Below are positions 44,994-56,678 of a stretch of DNA of 64,000 nt, in pieces. A program made the position numbers and the translations under genes. The stretch is taken from assembly GCA_002917775.1 (NCBI GenBank), contig KZ627153.1, positions 1 through 64,000 on the forward strand, in the 5' to 3' direction. This DNA comes from Glaciozyma antarctica PI12. Taxonomy: Eukaryota; Basidiomycota; Microbotryomycetes; Kriegeriales; Camptobasidiaceae. Numbering within the stretch: position 1 is the stretch's first letter; every line of letters starts with the position of its first letter. The notes under the pieces are model-generated. The model ran no database searches. It saw nothing but the letters and a program-made list of their open reading frames with translations, and was not told where the DNA came from.

Positions 44994-47900
44994 CTACAAT
45001 CCCGCCTCCTTCTTCAGCTCGTCCCAATCCGCCGCCTGCTCGCACATGGCGCGGAACGCTCCTCCCTCCTTCTGCAGCAGAGTCCTGGGCGTGTCGAATT
45101 CGGCGACGACGCCGTGGTCGAGGACAAGGACCATGTCCGAGTCTGCGTGCGATTAAGGGAATCAGTTAGCTGTGCATGAGTGGGAAGGAGAAAGAGAGAG
45201 GACGCACGGATGACGGTTCGCAAGCGGTGAGCGATGGTGAGGACGAGTGATTCGGAGAACTCTTCGCGAATCGTGTGCTGGATCTGTTCGCTCGCTCGCT
45301 CATCAGCCACGTACAGCAGAAGAACAGAAAGGTAGCGCACCTTGACATCCGTCTCGAAATCCACACTCGCCGTCGCCTCATCCATAATAATCACCGATCA
45401 CCGTGTTAGCAGCGCCCTCGCCATCGCCAACAACTGCCGCTGTCCCGCACTAAAGTTGTGCCCACCCTGGCTCACCAAGCTTTCCAAACTGACGCCATTC
45501 CGTCCCTGCTCGACACGCGTCGTCTCGCTCCCCTCCCGCACATCCTCGCTCGAGCTCACCCTCGAAGGTCCCCTCGAAGGACGCACGGAGGACGAGATCA
45601 TCTGTACCCTCTCGAGCGCGTCAAGGCATTCGGCATCCGTGTGCTCCTCGAAAGGATCGAGGTTGGAACGGATCGTGCCGGAGAAGAGGACGGCTTCTTG
45701 TGGGATGAGAGTGAGGCGAGAGCGGAGGTCTTCGAGGCCGATGGTGCAGATGTCGATTCCGTCAATTCTGAGAGCGCGTTCAGCTGAGGTTCGGCACGCA
45801 AAAGGGAGAGAACGTACAAGATTCGACCGCTCGTCGGCTCGGCGAAGCGAAGAAGACTCATAGCGAGCGTCGACTTCCCAGATCCTTCGTGGCGGTCAGT
45901 TCCGCACGGCGACCACGAGCGAAGAAGGACGCACCAGTCCGACCCACGACGCCAACCTTCTGCTTCGGCTTGATCTCGAACGAAACCTGCTTGAGAACCG
46001 GCGGCAGCGCAGGCGCGTAGCTCATGACAAGATCCTCCACGACGATCCCACCTTGATCTGAAGGCCAGTACGCAGGCGGCCGCTTGCCCTCAATGGTCAT
46101 GGGCGGCTCTTGAGGAGTTTCGAGGAGCTCTACAACTCGCTCGACGGCTGCACGTGAACGAGTGAGCTGAAGTCCTGCGACGAGCTTGCGGAACGTTCAC
46201 GTACCATTCAGATCAACTTCGAGGGCGGAGACGTAACGGCAGAGCCCTTGCGAAGAAAGCGTCAGCCTTTAGCTCCTCTGCGAGAGAAGGGGGCGTACAA
46301 TAGACAGAGGAAACGAGGGATTGCGCCGAAGTGATCGCAAGAGCTGCGAGACCTGGCGATGCTCCTCCAGCGAGCGAAAGGAACGTCGTGATGGCGACAG
46401 CGACCGCTCCGAGGCCTGGGAGGGAGCATCAGAAGTGCGACCTGGGACTGTGCCAGGCTGCGAGCTTACAATCGAACCTCCAGAGCAAGTATCGATTAAC
46501 CATCGCGCTGGCGTAGTGCGACGCGAGCATGTTGTCAACGCTGGAGAAGAGACCTTTGAGGAAGCGGCGCCTGCGAAGCCAGTATCAGTGGCAATCTCCT
46601 TCTCGCGAACGTGTATTGAGACGCACTCGGCACCGAACGCTCGGCAGGTGACGATCCCGTTGAGCGTCTCGCCGAACTTGCTGTAGATGGGCGACCTGGC
46701 ATTCGATTCGAGACGGCGAAGATCCCTCGAGCAGCGAACGTAGCTCAGCGAAAGCTGGACGTCTGCGAGGCTGTTAGTGCGTGCCATCACGAGGAGGGTG
46801 ATGGGCGTACAGACGAAGATGATCAAGATAGCTGGAAGGAGGAACCTTGGAGAAACGACGACGATGACTCCGATGTTGACTGGAGAGAGAGTGCGTCAGT
46901 AACTAGCGCGCAGGGAGGAAGGACCGCGTGACTCACCGATGAAGGAGATGCCTTGCGTGAGGCACGTCCGAACCTGATCCGTGAGGCTCATATCGACGAT
47001 TCCGAAATCGCTCGCAAAGCGGTTGATGATCCTGCCGGTAGGAGTCGTATCGTAGTAGCGGAAAGGAGCATGAGCGACGCGAGTCAGGGTGCGAATGAAG
47101 AGCGATCGCGCCGCCTTAAAAGATGCGCGGTAGCCTGCGAGAATCCCGAGCACGACGACGATGATGTTGGCCAAACCTGAGGAGCCAAAGCGTTAGTAAC
47201 CAGGTCAGGACGAGGAGGGAAAGGACGAACAGATGAATGCGTAGATGTAGAGGTAGGGATTGACGTTGTCGCTAGCCGAAGGGAGATGGGGGGATGGTGA
47301 TGAAGTCGACCTCGCCGTGGGTGCTGAAGGGGGTCGGAGAGGTGTGCGACTGGAACGTGAAGAGCTGACTGAGTCCGAACTCGGCGGCGCGGTAGGACTC
47401 TCCCCCAAATCTTGAACCTTTCCAAGAGCGACGTCAGCAAGGGTCGAAAGAAGGACGAGAGGAACGAGCGCACCAGTATCGGTCGACGACGCGAAGTGCT
47501 CGACCAGCAAGAAGGAGCACGAGAATGATCAGCCAGGACGAGTACCCCGCTGCCGAGAGGTACGTCCGGTAGACCTTTCCCGCAACTCGTCCTTCAGCAT
47601 TAGCTTCCGCCTCGATAAGCTTCCCATCTCCCTTCGCCTTGATCTCCGATGGCGAAGCCGTCCTCGTCTCAGGCACCGAATCCTCCCCCACCGAAGCAAG
47701 GAGGACGATCTCCTCCATCGCTTCCTCCTCGGGCTCTTGCTCGATGACCTCCTTGACGAGCTCGGCTTTTTCGAGTTCCGAAACGGGTCCTTGGAAGACG
47801 ACGCAGCCTGAGGACATGCGGACGACGTACTCAGCTGCAGGGAGGCAGAGGCCTACGTGGTGCGTGACGAGGATCTGCGGGGAGCTGTTAGTGAAGAGGA

Positions 47901-50900
47901 CGGCGCAGAGGGGGAGAGAGGCTCACGATCGTTCGACCCTCCATGAGCGGGCCTCGGAGGCACTTCTTGAAGACGTGCTGAGCGGTATGCATGTCGATGG
48001 CGGAGAGAGGGTCGTCGAGGAGGCACGTCTGTGTGGGGCGAGAGTGTGAGTACGCGAGAGCAGACATGTTGCTTGTGAGCTGACCTTTGCGCGAGAGTAG
48101 ACCGCTCGAGCTAACGCCACTCGCGCCTTCTGACCTGCGTCGCGACGTAGTTAGCGTCGTCCCCGTTCAGCAAAACAAGAGACTGCGTACCTCCCGACAA
48201 CGAGATCCCCTTCTCCCCAATCTCTGCGCAGCCAATCAGCTCCCGCTCCTCCCCCCACCACCAGCTAAACGCACCCGTCTCATCCCCCGCCGCAAACATC
48301 TCCAAATCCGGTCTCAGCGCACAAGCATCCAACACAGCCGCATACCTTCCCTCCTCGAACGTCGCTCCGAACAAGATGTTGTTCCTAATCGACGCATGCT
48401 GGAGCCAGGGAAGCTGACTCGTGTACGCTACGCCGTCGTAGAGCCCCGTCGAGGAGTCGATCGAGTCGTTTGATTTCGATAGGAAGACTTCTCCGGCTAG
48501 CCGATCGACCTCTGCGAAGGAATCAGCGCAGCTCGAGGCGAGAGGGAGGGGACGTACCTCCCAAAAGCGCGAGCAGTAACGACGATTTCCCCGACCCCGT
48601 CGCACCAAAAACGAGCGAGAGCTTCCCGACAGGGAACTCGACGTCGATATCCCGTAGCTCGAACGGCCCTTCGCAGCTCTGAACCTCCGCCTCCTCCACC
48701 GCAACGATCTCCTCCCCCTGGATCAGGACGTCCGCGCCGTTTTTAGGTTTCGCTGGCTCCTCGATAGCGACCGTAGTAGTCTTGGTCGTAAGATCCTGAT
48801 AGCGGAACGTGCCGCCGACGATAGCTACGCGAGAGGAAGCCGGTCGTTGCTCCTCGTCGGAACGAAGAGCGCTGACCCATGGCTCTACTTCTGGTTCCTC
48901 AAAGAATGATTCGAGGCGCTGGACGCTGACATACGCTGTAGATGAATCAGCCTTCGTTCGGCGAGGCGGGGAGAGATCCTACTTTGCAGAAGCTGGGTGA
49001 CGGAGGAGGGGAGCATGGCCATTGGTGATCGCTGGTCAGGGGCGTCAGCGGGGACAGGGGGAGGGGGTGGGAAGGACTTACGACGAGCGCGAAGAGAGCT
49101 AGCGCGGTGAAGGCGACGGGGACAGTGAGTTCCTTGCCAGCGAGCTTGGTGAAGCATGCGAAGGAGATGAGGGTGACGATATCGGGCGTCAAGTTCCAAA
49201 CGACCTGCACGCGCGTACATGGTCAGCGTCGCGCCTCGAGCAGGATGCAGAAGACGCACGTTGATCATGAGGTTGTTCAAGCGGGTGCGAAGGAGGGCGT
49301 CGAGCTCCTTCTCGCGAGTCCCAAAAACGCGTCCTAACCAGCTGCTTTCGCTCGCGCTAGTCTTGATGAAGCGAATAGCTTGAATAAACTCGTTGAGCGC
49401 TTCGATACGGCGGTCGCGAGAGCTGAGAACGGCTCGATGGAGCTGCAAAATTCGGTCAGCGAAAGAGGCGAGGAGAGTAGGTCCATTCTTCGCCGCTCTG
49501 ATCCGGCGCTGGAAGGAGCGGCGAGGCCCGAAACTACGAGGGAAGAAGGCGGGGGTACGCACCTTGATTCGACGACGAACGAGGATGTGGTTGAGCGGGA
49601 GCGAGACGGCCATGATCGAGAGTCCGGCGAGACAAGGCCATCCGAGGATCCTGCGACGCGACTGTCAGCTCCATTTCCTCTCAAGAACCCCCGCGGACTC
49701 ACTGATAGAGGAACGTTATAGCAAACGCAAGCTCGAACGGCGCTGCGACGATCGAAGAAAGTCCCATAAGCTGGTTCGTGACCCTACGACCGCTGCCATC
49801 AGCTCTCCCTCCTCGCATAAAAAAAAAAGCATCCTCACTCACCTCCCAGTATCCTGCGTAAGCAGTTGAACGATCTTGCCCGTCGAGCCTCCTCCTCCCT
49901 TCTTCTCCGCACTCTCCTCTACGACGATCACGCCACTGAGATCGCGTCGCCGCAACGCCTTCTCATACACCTCCCCCATCAGCTGTCCCCTGCACCGCAC
50001 AATCGCTCGCCGTTCATGCCAAAGCTGCTGCAAATCCACCTCGGCCCGCACAACCTGGCTCACAAGCGCGAGCGTCGCGTACACATACGCCGATTTCCGG
50101 AGCGTAGGATCTAGAGCACCTCCTCGCTCGGAGGGGATAAGGGCCGTGAGGATCTGTTTGAGGAAGAAGGGGGCGACGAATGCTGCGAGGAAGTTAGCGG
50201 GGGTAGAGAGAGGGGCGGGGGGACGTACAGAGGAGGGAGGAGAGGAGGCCGAGGGAGAGGGAGAGAGAGATGTCGAGGCTGTTACTCCAGAAGATTCTGG
50301 GTATGAGTCGTGCGGACCTGTGCTTCTCATTAGCTCTCCCCTACGCGCGCAGGATCGCAGCTCACCCAGTAGCTCTTGCGCTCCTCCGAACTTCCTCCGA
50401 CTGCATACTCCCCGCCAATTTCCACACGTCCCCATATCCCAATTTCGCTTTACCCCCCACCTGAATGAGCGGACGAACCCAATGGAACGTGATCCATCCT
50501 CCAAGCGTGACCTCTCCCTCGGGGTTCTCCAGCACCGGTTTATCGCCCGCCTTAGTCGGTGCAGGAGATTTTGGTGGAGAGAGGCGGAAGGAGAGAGTGA
50601 GAGCAAGGAGGGCGAGACAGGCTACGAGGTTTAGGGAGAGGAGGGAGAGTGGGAGGAGGAGGGAGGTGGGGGGATGGAGGAGGAGGGAGAGGGCGCGAAG
50701 GAGGGCGGTGGTGGTGAAAGTGAGGTAGAGCGTGAAGAGGAGGTACGGCGCCGTCGTAGGAGGGCTGATCAGTGGTTCCAAGGCGGCGTAGAGCTTTGTC
50801 GCCGTCGTCAGCTGCCGAACGAGAGAGAGAGAAGGGAACGCACCCAGGCAGCTCCGACCAGGGCTCGTCCGACCACCAGCGAGATTCCCTCCCTCTCCAA

Positions 50901-51233
50901 CGCCGCCCATCCACTCGCAGCACACCACGCCACCGCCTCAACAGCTGCGATCCCTCCCAGCGCCAGGACCTTGCCGCCGCGGCTCCCTCTCTCGATCGGA
51001 GCTGGGGCCGAGCCATCTGAAGGTGCTGTGAAGATGTTGGATTGGCGTATACGCGTGGGGAGGAGGAACAGGAGGGTGGGTAGGAGGAGGCGGGAGAAGA
51101 GGATGAGGGAGAGAGGGAGGAAGGCGGTTAGGAGGAGGAGGGTGGATGGCGGTAGGTCCTTTGAGGGGGAGGGGTTTCGTTAGCTGGGCTCTTGCGCGTA
51201 GGCGAGCTTGCTCACCAGGACTACTCGTGACAT
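44994..51233 (-). CDS. Full-length ABCC (MRP-type) ABC transporter
   Basis: A multi-exon gene of roughly 1,500 residues, about 25 exons, starting MSRVVL at 51233 with a 57-nt first intron and ending WDELKKEAGL at 44994. N-terminal helices (50480-51158) precede TMD1 (to about 48950) and NBD1: GATGSGKSSLL (about 48600), TSQLPWLQHASIRNNILFG, EIGEKGISLSGG/QKARVALARA and LDDPLSAIDMHT (about 48000). An acidic linker (47640-47800) leads to TMD2 with CRAFGAE. NBD2 has GVVGRTG/SGKSTL (split by an intron at about 45,890-45,935), GGHNFSAGQRQLLAMARALL, IIMDEATASVDF and an IAHRLRTVI H-loop. This matches fungal ABCC pumps that move glutathione conjugates, bile acids or drugs at vacuole or plasma membrane; the substrate is unknown. 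I did not check every exon join. Confidence 0.9.
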
Positions 51234-51621
51234 CTTGTGCGCTGGATGGGAGCTGGTCGATGGTAAAGAGAGGACAAGTCCGAACTCTCGGAGCGAAGGT
51301 CGGGCGTACCTGCCTGAGCCTTGCGTTTCAATTTATTGACGTCAGATTCGTCCGGTCACTGCTGCTGCTGCCTGAGTAGAATGGGCGGCGCTCTCCTGGT
51401 GGCTCAGCGCTCAGCTCAGGCGAGAGAACGAGCGGACGAAGCTCCGCGGCCGACGCTATTTAGAATATTCAACTTAGCTCTATGTGCCATTAAGTCAATT
51501 GTTTCTTTTCCAGGCCCTGGGCTGACGACGACGACGACGTCCTCTTCTCCAACGCCTCTCGACCAGCTCAACCAGTACGCTCAGCCACTCCCTTGACACA
51601 CCTCGGCTGACCCCCCCGCAG
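51234..51621. promoter_or_regulatory. Divergent region ABC transporter/PRE7 with unplaced PRE7 5' exon
   Basis: Between the ABC start and the first sure PRE7 exon. It should contain the PRE7 start codon. An ATG at 51380 opens a frame whose phase does not fit exon 51622; a D5-rich stretch (51523-51585) ending at a GTACG donor fits in phase but has no upstream ATG in frame. Confidence 0.4.
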
Positions 51622-53932
51622 CTGGCCGCCCCCCTGTGGCTCAACCCCAACCCAGCCCCCATCGCCCGCGCCTTCAACCCCTACTCCGTTCGTCCCTCCC
51701 CCCGTCCCTCCCGTACCCCGCTAACCCCTTCGCGCACAGGAGAACGGCGGGACGATCCTCGCCATCTCTTCCACCGATTTCGCCATCGTCGCCTCCGACA
51801 CTCGACAGAGCGAGGGCTACAGCATCCAGACGCGGTATGCGCGAAAGTGCCATCAGTTGACGGATGAGGTCGTCATGGCGGTACAAGGGTTTCAAGCGGA
51901 TGGGACGGCGTTGGTTAAGCTTGTTAAGCAGAGGCTGGAGGTGAGTCTGCGGTTGGGTTGGAGGGGGTGAGGGAGGGGTGACGCGGCTTTTGGGAGGGTG
52001 GAGGGTGGGATTGAGGGTGGTGGGGAGTGGGATGAGGGATGGTATGGAGTGGTGCGACGACAGGGCGAGTCGGGCTAGGAGCGATCCTAGTCAGCCAGCT
52101 GATCCTCGTCAGCCGAGGAGAGCTGGGCTTGTTGGCTTGCTCGTACCTCGCCCGGTCTCAGCTCAGGATCCTCGACTAGCCCCAGCGATGGCTCGGCTGT
52201 GGGCTCCAGGATAGAGCTCAGAGTGCCATCACGGCCGATCTGCACCAGCATCCAGGAGGTCTCGTCTCGTCAGGCGCGAGGTGGGATCACCGCGATGTCT
52301 TTGTAGTGGCAGAGTGATGCCAGCACCGTTTGGGCTGAGGGCCAGCCAAACTGGTTAAGCCCCGTGGGGGGAGGAACTAGCGATGGGACAGCACTGCGAC
52401 GCGCCCTGGGCTCGGAAGGAGCTCTCCTCGACGTTGGGCGAGGTGGTCCCTTCCGTCTTTGTGAGCGATAGCGGTGCTGCTTCCTTGCGTACTGAACGTG
52501 CGTATAGCGCGGGACGCTCTGAGGTAGAGCTTCCCCCGCGTGCAGTTCGTCCTCGTAGAGAGGCTCGCCCCCTGCGAACGAGCGCGGCACTCTCTCCACC
52601 GACCTGAGCCCGCTTATCGAACGAGCAACCTCGTGCTCTGCACAAGCGCGCTTCGCTCGTGGAGCTGTAGCTCATAGTCGTTGGAGGGCGATGCCAAGGT
52701 GCCTGTCGTCGTCGCCAGAGGACCCAGCTAGTGCTGCTCGCGTTATCCTGGGTAGAGGAGCTCGTGAGAGCCTTTGGAAGCTGTGGAGGGGAGAAGGGCA
52801 GGGCTTTGGCGAGGCGCGATCCGGTCTTTCGAGCTACTGCGTTCTCTTGCGCGAGTGAGAGGAGCTGTTCTCGTGGAAACGGTGGATGAGAGGCCTAGCC
52901 AGCTCTATGTGCGCACCTCTTTCGCGCGGGACTCGCTCGCTCTGGTTGTGTGAGCTCTTGTGGACCGGCTGAGGACGCGAGCTTCTTCCGGGACGCCGCG
53001 ATCCTGGAGTACCAGGGACGCTCTTCTTGGTAGCAAGTCGGCCATGTCGGGTTCACGGAACGGTTCGAAAGGGACGATGGAAGCTCTTGCGTGAAGTTTG
53101 AAGGTGTTCGGCAGGGAGAGCGGGGCTGGGACCGTAGCACGCAGTTCTCTCGCGCGGCGTGACGACCTCATGTTTGGTGATACCTCTGCCTCTCGTTCCC
53201 CCTGCTTCCCAACCCACTACGCTCTCGACCACCCACTGACCCCGTTCTCCCCACAGTGGTACTACCACACGCACCAAACCGTCCCTTCCCTCGCCTCGAT
53301 CGCCCGCATGATCCAAACGATGCTCTACGGCAAGCGTTTCTTCCCCTACTACGCCTACGTGATCCGTACGTCCTTCCCCCCCTCCTCCCATCCCTCGCTA
53401 ACGCTTTCGCAGTCGGTGGAATCGACCGCGATGGCACTGGCGCCGTGTACTCTTTCGACCCTGTCGGGAGCTACGAGCGTGAGAGCTGCCGCGCTGCCGG
53501 AGCTGCACAGTCTCTCGTCCAGCCTTTCCTCGACAACATGGTTTGTCCTCCCCCTCTCCCCTCTCCCTCTCTTGTCGGCTAACGCGCGCGCTCGTAGGTG
53601 TACTCGAAGAACCAGGTTCCCGACCCTGCAGCCCCCTGTGCTCCCAGCTGGAGAACGCCCCGTCATACCTCTCGACGTAGTTCTAGGCTTAGTGACGGAC
53701 GCGTTTACGGGAGCGACGGAGCGACATATCGAAGTGGGAGATGGGCTCGAGATGGTTCGTCCTCTTCCTTCTCGCTCGTGCGGCGCGCGGTGGGTTGATG
53801 ATGTCGGGCGCGCGCAGTTTGTGGTGGAGAAGGGGAAGGGGGTTAGGATTATCAGCTTGCGTGAGTTCGTTTCGTCGCGATGTGAGAGAAGGGAGCTGAT
53901 GATTGGGGAGGACAGCCCTGAAGCGCGATTAG
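51622..53932 (+). CDS. PRE7: 20S proteasome subunit beta6 (5' end not placed)
   Basis: Supported exons are 51622-51687, 51740-51940, 53257-53365, 53413-53540, 53598-53754, 53818-53860 and 53916-53932, about 240 residues. Beta6 is a non-catalytic subunit of the core particle. Family sequence runs [84 protein letters not shown] and [14 protein letters not shown], closing SLPLKRD as in yeast Pre7. A Ser stands before ENGGT rather than a free Thr. Exon 53598-53754 is 157 nt where a multiple of three is needed; the frame changes near 53,630-53,645 in a C-rich run. The intron after KQRLE is 1,316 nt. The first exon(s) upstream are not resolved. Confidence 0.9.
51941..53256 (+). other. Unusually long intron of PRE7
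   Basis: A GTGAGT donor at 51941 and CTGAC...CCCCACAG ending 53256 flank 1,316 nt. Both neighbouring exons are unmistakable proteasome sequence and join in phase. The interior is GC-rich, has no recognisable gene on either strand, and shows no terminal inverted repeats that I can see. Confidence 0.75.
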
Positions 53933-54213
53933 GATTGTGTAGAGAGGTTGCATTTCGAGTTCCCGTTGATGATCCGTCGTCGTCGTTCTCTGCTTCGTCG
54001 TCGTCGTCGTTCAGGGCAGTTCAGGGCGACGCGAGAGGGGGTCCAATCTTGATCGACGTTCGGAAATCCGCGATGAGATTTGAGACACTTGGCTTCGTTC
54101 CAGTCGTGGGTCAATGAAGGTCAATCCTCTCCTCTCCTTCATCCCTTCTACTCGCTCAGGTACGTCTCCCTCGAGTCAAGTCTACTCGCCGCTGACCGAC
54201 GCGCGACAGAGGA

Positions 54214-56643
54214 ATGCGCGCAATCCTTGCGCTCGCAGCGCTGTTAGGATTAGCGATCGCGCATCCACCGCCTCCCGACGGGCTCGAGGGTGGAAAGAAG
54301 GTCTTTGGGCGCGCAACGACGACGACGACGAGGTTGATTACTACGATTACGAGGGCTACGACGACGAGGAGGCTTACCACGTCGACGAAGGCGAGCACGA
54401 CGACGACCAGGGCTAGCTCTACTACACTCCTTTCTTCTACGCTCGTTACCACTACAAGGATCGTCACCTTCTCTTCATCGACCGCAAGTCTCGCCGCACC
54501 TACCCTCTCCTCCTCGTCCGCCACCACCGTACCCACCTCGCAGACGACCACCGTACCCACCTCCCAGACAACCCTGGCCCCCACCACTCTCCTTACCACG
54601 GTCGCTACCACGACTCTCATTACCAGCACCGCCTGCGCCTCAGTCTACACAGGAGCGATCCACATCACGGGAACTGGGACTCTCCCAAAGCCTTCTTCGT
54701 TCATCAAGCGCACGACTTTGAATCAGGGCTTCACTGTCGGACCTAATGGAGTTCCTTTCCGCGTTGTGGGACCTAATATCTACTGGTGCGTTCCCTCTCT
54801 CTTTGCGGTGGAGCGGTCGCTGATTTCGAGCGGGCAGGCTCTGCAACGACGAGGTTCGTTCGGCGTCATCGCGTTCTGGATTCGATTGACGCCCGCGCAG
54901 AACTTACCCGGAGAGCCAAAAGCATTTTACACGGACAAGACGAGGATTCGAGAAGCGTTAGCTCAAGCCGTCGCGATGGGAGCCAACACCGTACGTCGCT
55001 TTCTCGCTCGCGTCTTCGCGCGCTGATGAGCGGTATAGGTCCGTGCGATCTCGTGCGGTACGTCGGTGGGGACTCCTTATTCTATTCAGCCGACGCTCAA
55101 CACGTTTGCTGCTCAGGTGAGGTCCTTTGCACCCCAGCTTTCGCACGGTTTCTGATACGGTTCGAGCAGTGGGATACGATGGACTACGTTATTTACGCGG
55201 CGGGGCAGTATGGGCTACGACTAATTCTTCCGTACGTTCTATCCGACGCACTCAAGCGAGAGAGTGAGCGAGGATGACCCACTTTCGCATCCTCAGCTTG
55301 ACCGACAACTACGTGCGCTCTCCGCTCGCTTCCCGATTGCTGGAGCTTACCACCCGACGACGATCGCAGGACTACTACCATGGAGGCAAGTACACGTTCC
55401 TCAGGTGGCGAGGGCTTTCGACCGCGAACGGCGGTGCTCTCTTCTTCACGGATCCGACTGTTATCGCCGACTTCCAGGTGCGCTTTTCGCATCGCTTTTT
55501 CTGCGCTTCGCTGACGAGGTTTCGCAGAGATACATCAGGACGATACTGACGCACGTGAACGTAAGCTATCTCGCTGCGTCCAGCTTAACCTCGCTGATCT
55601 CTGTTTCTCCCACTCCAGCCTTAGTGAGCTTCGCAACTGATCTCGCTACTTTGGCTCACCTTAAACCACGCAGCACGGGCAAGCCGTATCATGCGGAGCA
55701 GTCAATCATGGCGTGGGAGACGGGGAATGAGCTCGGAGGTGAGTCCCTCGCGCGCTCCTTTCGCTCTGAGCTGGACGCTGATTCTCGCGCTATAAAGGCT
55801 ACATCGGAGCGGAAGGGTGATTCTCTTCTCCTCTACGCTCACTGAATCCTCAGCTGATGTATTTCGCCGCAGATACCCGCCTCAATCTTGGACGACCCTC
55901 ATCACTCAGACGATTCGCGCCGTGGACCAAGCCCACATCATCTTGGACGGCTCGAACGGCTTCTACAACTATACCAGTGCGTTCCTTCTCCTTCAAGCCA
56001 GGAGCTTCGCGCTGATCGAGCCAGCGAACCGCAGACAAAGCGACTTCACCCAGCCTCAACATCACCGCCATCGGCGCCATGTCCGACCATGGCTACCCCC
56101 GCAACCTCGGTCTCCTCGACATCCAGATCCCTCTCGCAACAGCAGCGAAGAAAGGCTTCCTCATCGGTCCGTCCCTCTCCCCTCACCCAACCGTTCGCTG
56201 AACCCTCCTCGCAGGCGAATACGATTGGACTGACAAGTATGGCGGAGTGTCACTCCCGTCCTACCTCGCTGCTATTGAGAAGACGACGTATATCGGAGAT
56301 CTCGTCTGGGGAGTACAGGGCCACGACGCACGGTGTTGCTCGTACCTCGCTCACGTACGTCTCCCGCCTCCGCTCCTCGCCTGGCTTACACCCGTCGCAG
56401 GAGGACGGATACAGTATCTACTACCCGAATGGTAATAGCGCTGCCGAGCAGGTCAACATCCTCGCGCTAGTTCAGCACGTACGGCCCTCCCGCCTCGCTG
56501 CCGAACCCCGCTGACCTCCTCGCAGTTCTACAGGTCCGCCCTCCGCCATCTCTCTCTTATTCTACTAACACTCTCGCAGGATGACCAAACGAGCAGTCCC
56601 ATCAGTCCTTCCAAGCGTGTTGTGTCCTCAACCAGTTTTCTAG
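54214..56643 (+). CDS. Secreted GH5-type mannanase-like hydrolase, long mucin linker
   Basis: Multi-exon gene of roughly 550 residues. A signal peptide (MRAILALAALLGLAIA) is followed by about 130 residues of Thr/Ser-rich, probably O-mannosylated linker with a 24-bp repeat, then a catalytic domain like fungal endo-beta-1,4-mannanases of family GH5. Matching segments: PFRVVGPNIYW, REALAQAVAMGANTVRAISC, GQYGLRLILPLTDNY, YHGGKYTFLRWRG, IMAWETGNELGG (acid/base Glu), HIILDGSNGFYNY and FLIGEYDWTD (likely nucleophile Glu). It ends CPQPVF. The paralogue at 56679-59120 is convergent, with stop codons 35 bp apart. Activity on mannan versus another beta-glycan is inference. Some internal exon joins were inferred from the paralogue. 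Confidence 0.85.
54533..54580 (+). repeat. 24-bp tandem repeat in GH5 linker
   Basis: Two 24-bp units (54533-54556, 54557-54580), differing at two bases, encode TTVPTSQT twice in the Thr-rich linker of the plus-strand GH5 gene. Confidence 0.88.
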
Positions 56644-56678
56644 AAATAATCTCGCAATTGCATGTCGGTTCCGTCGGA

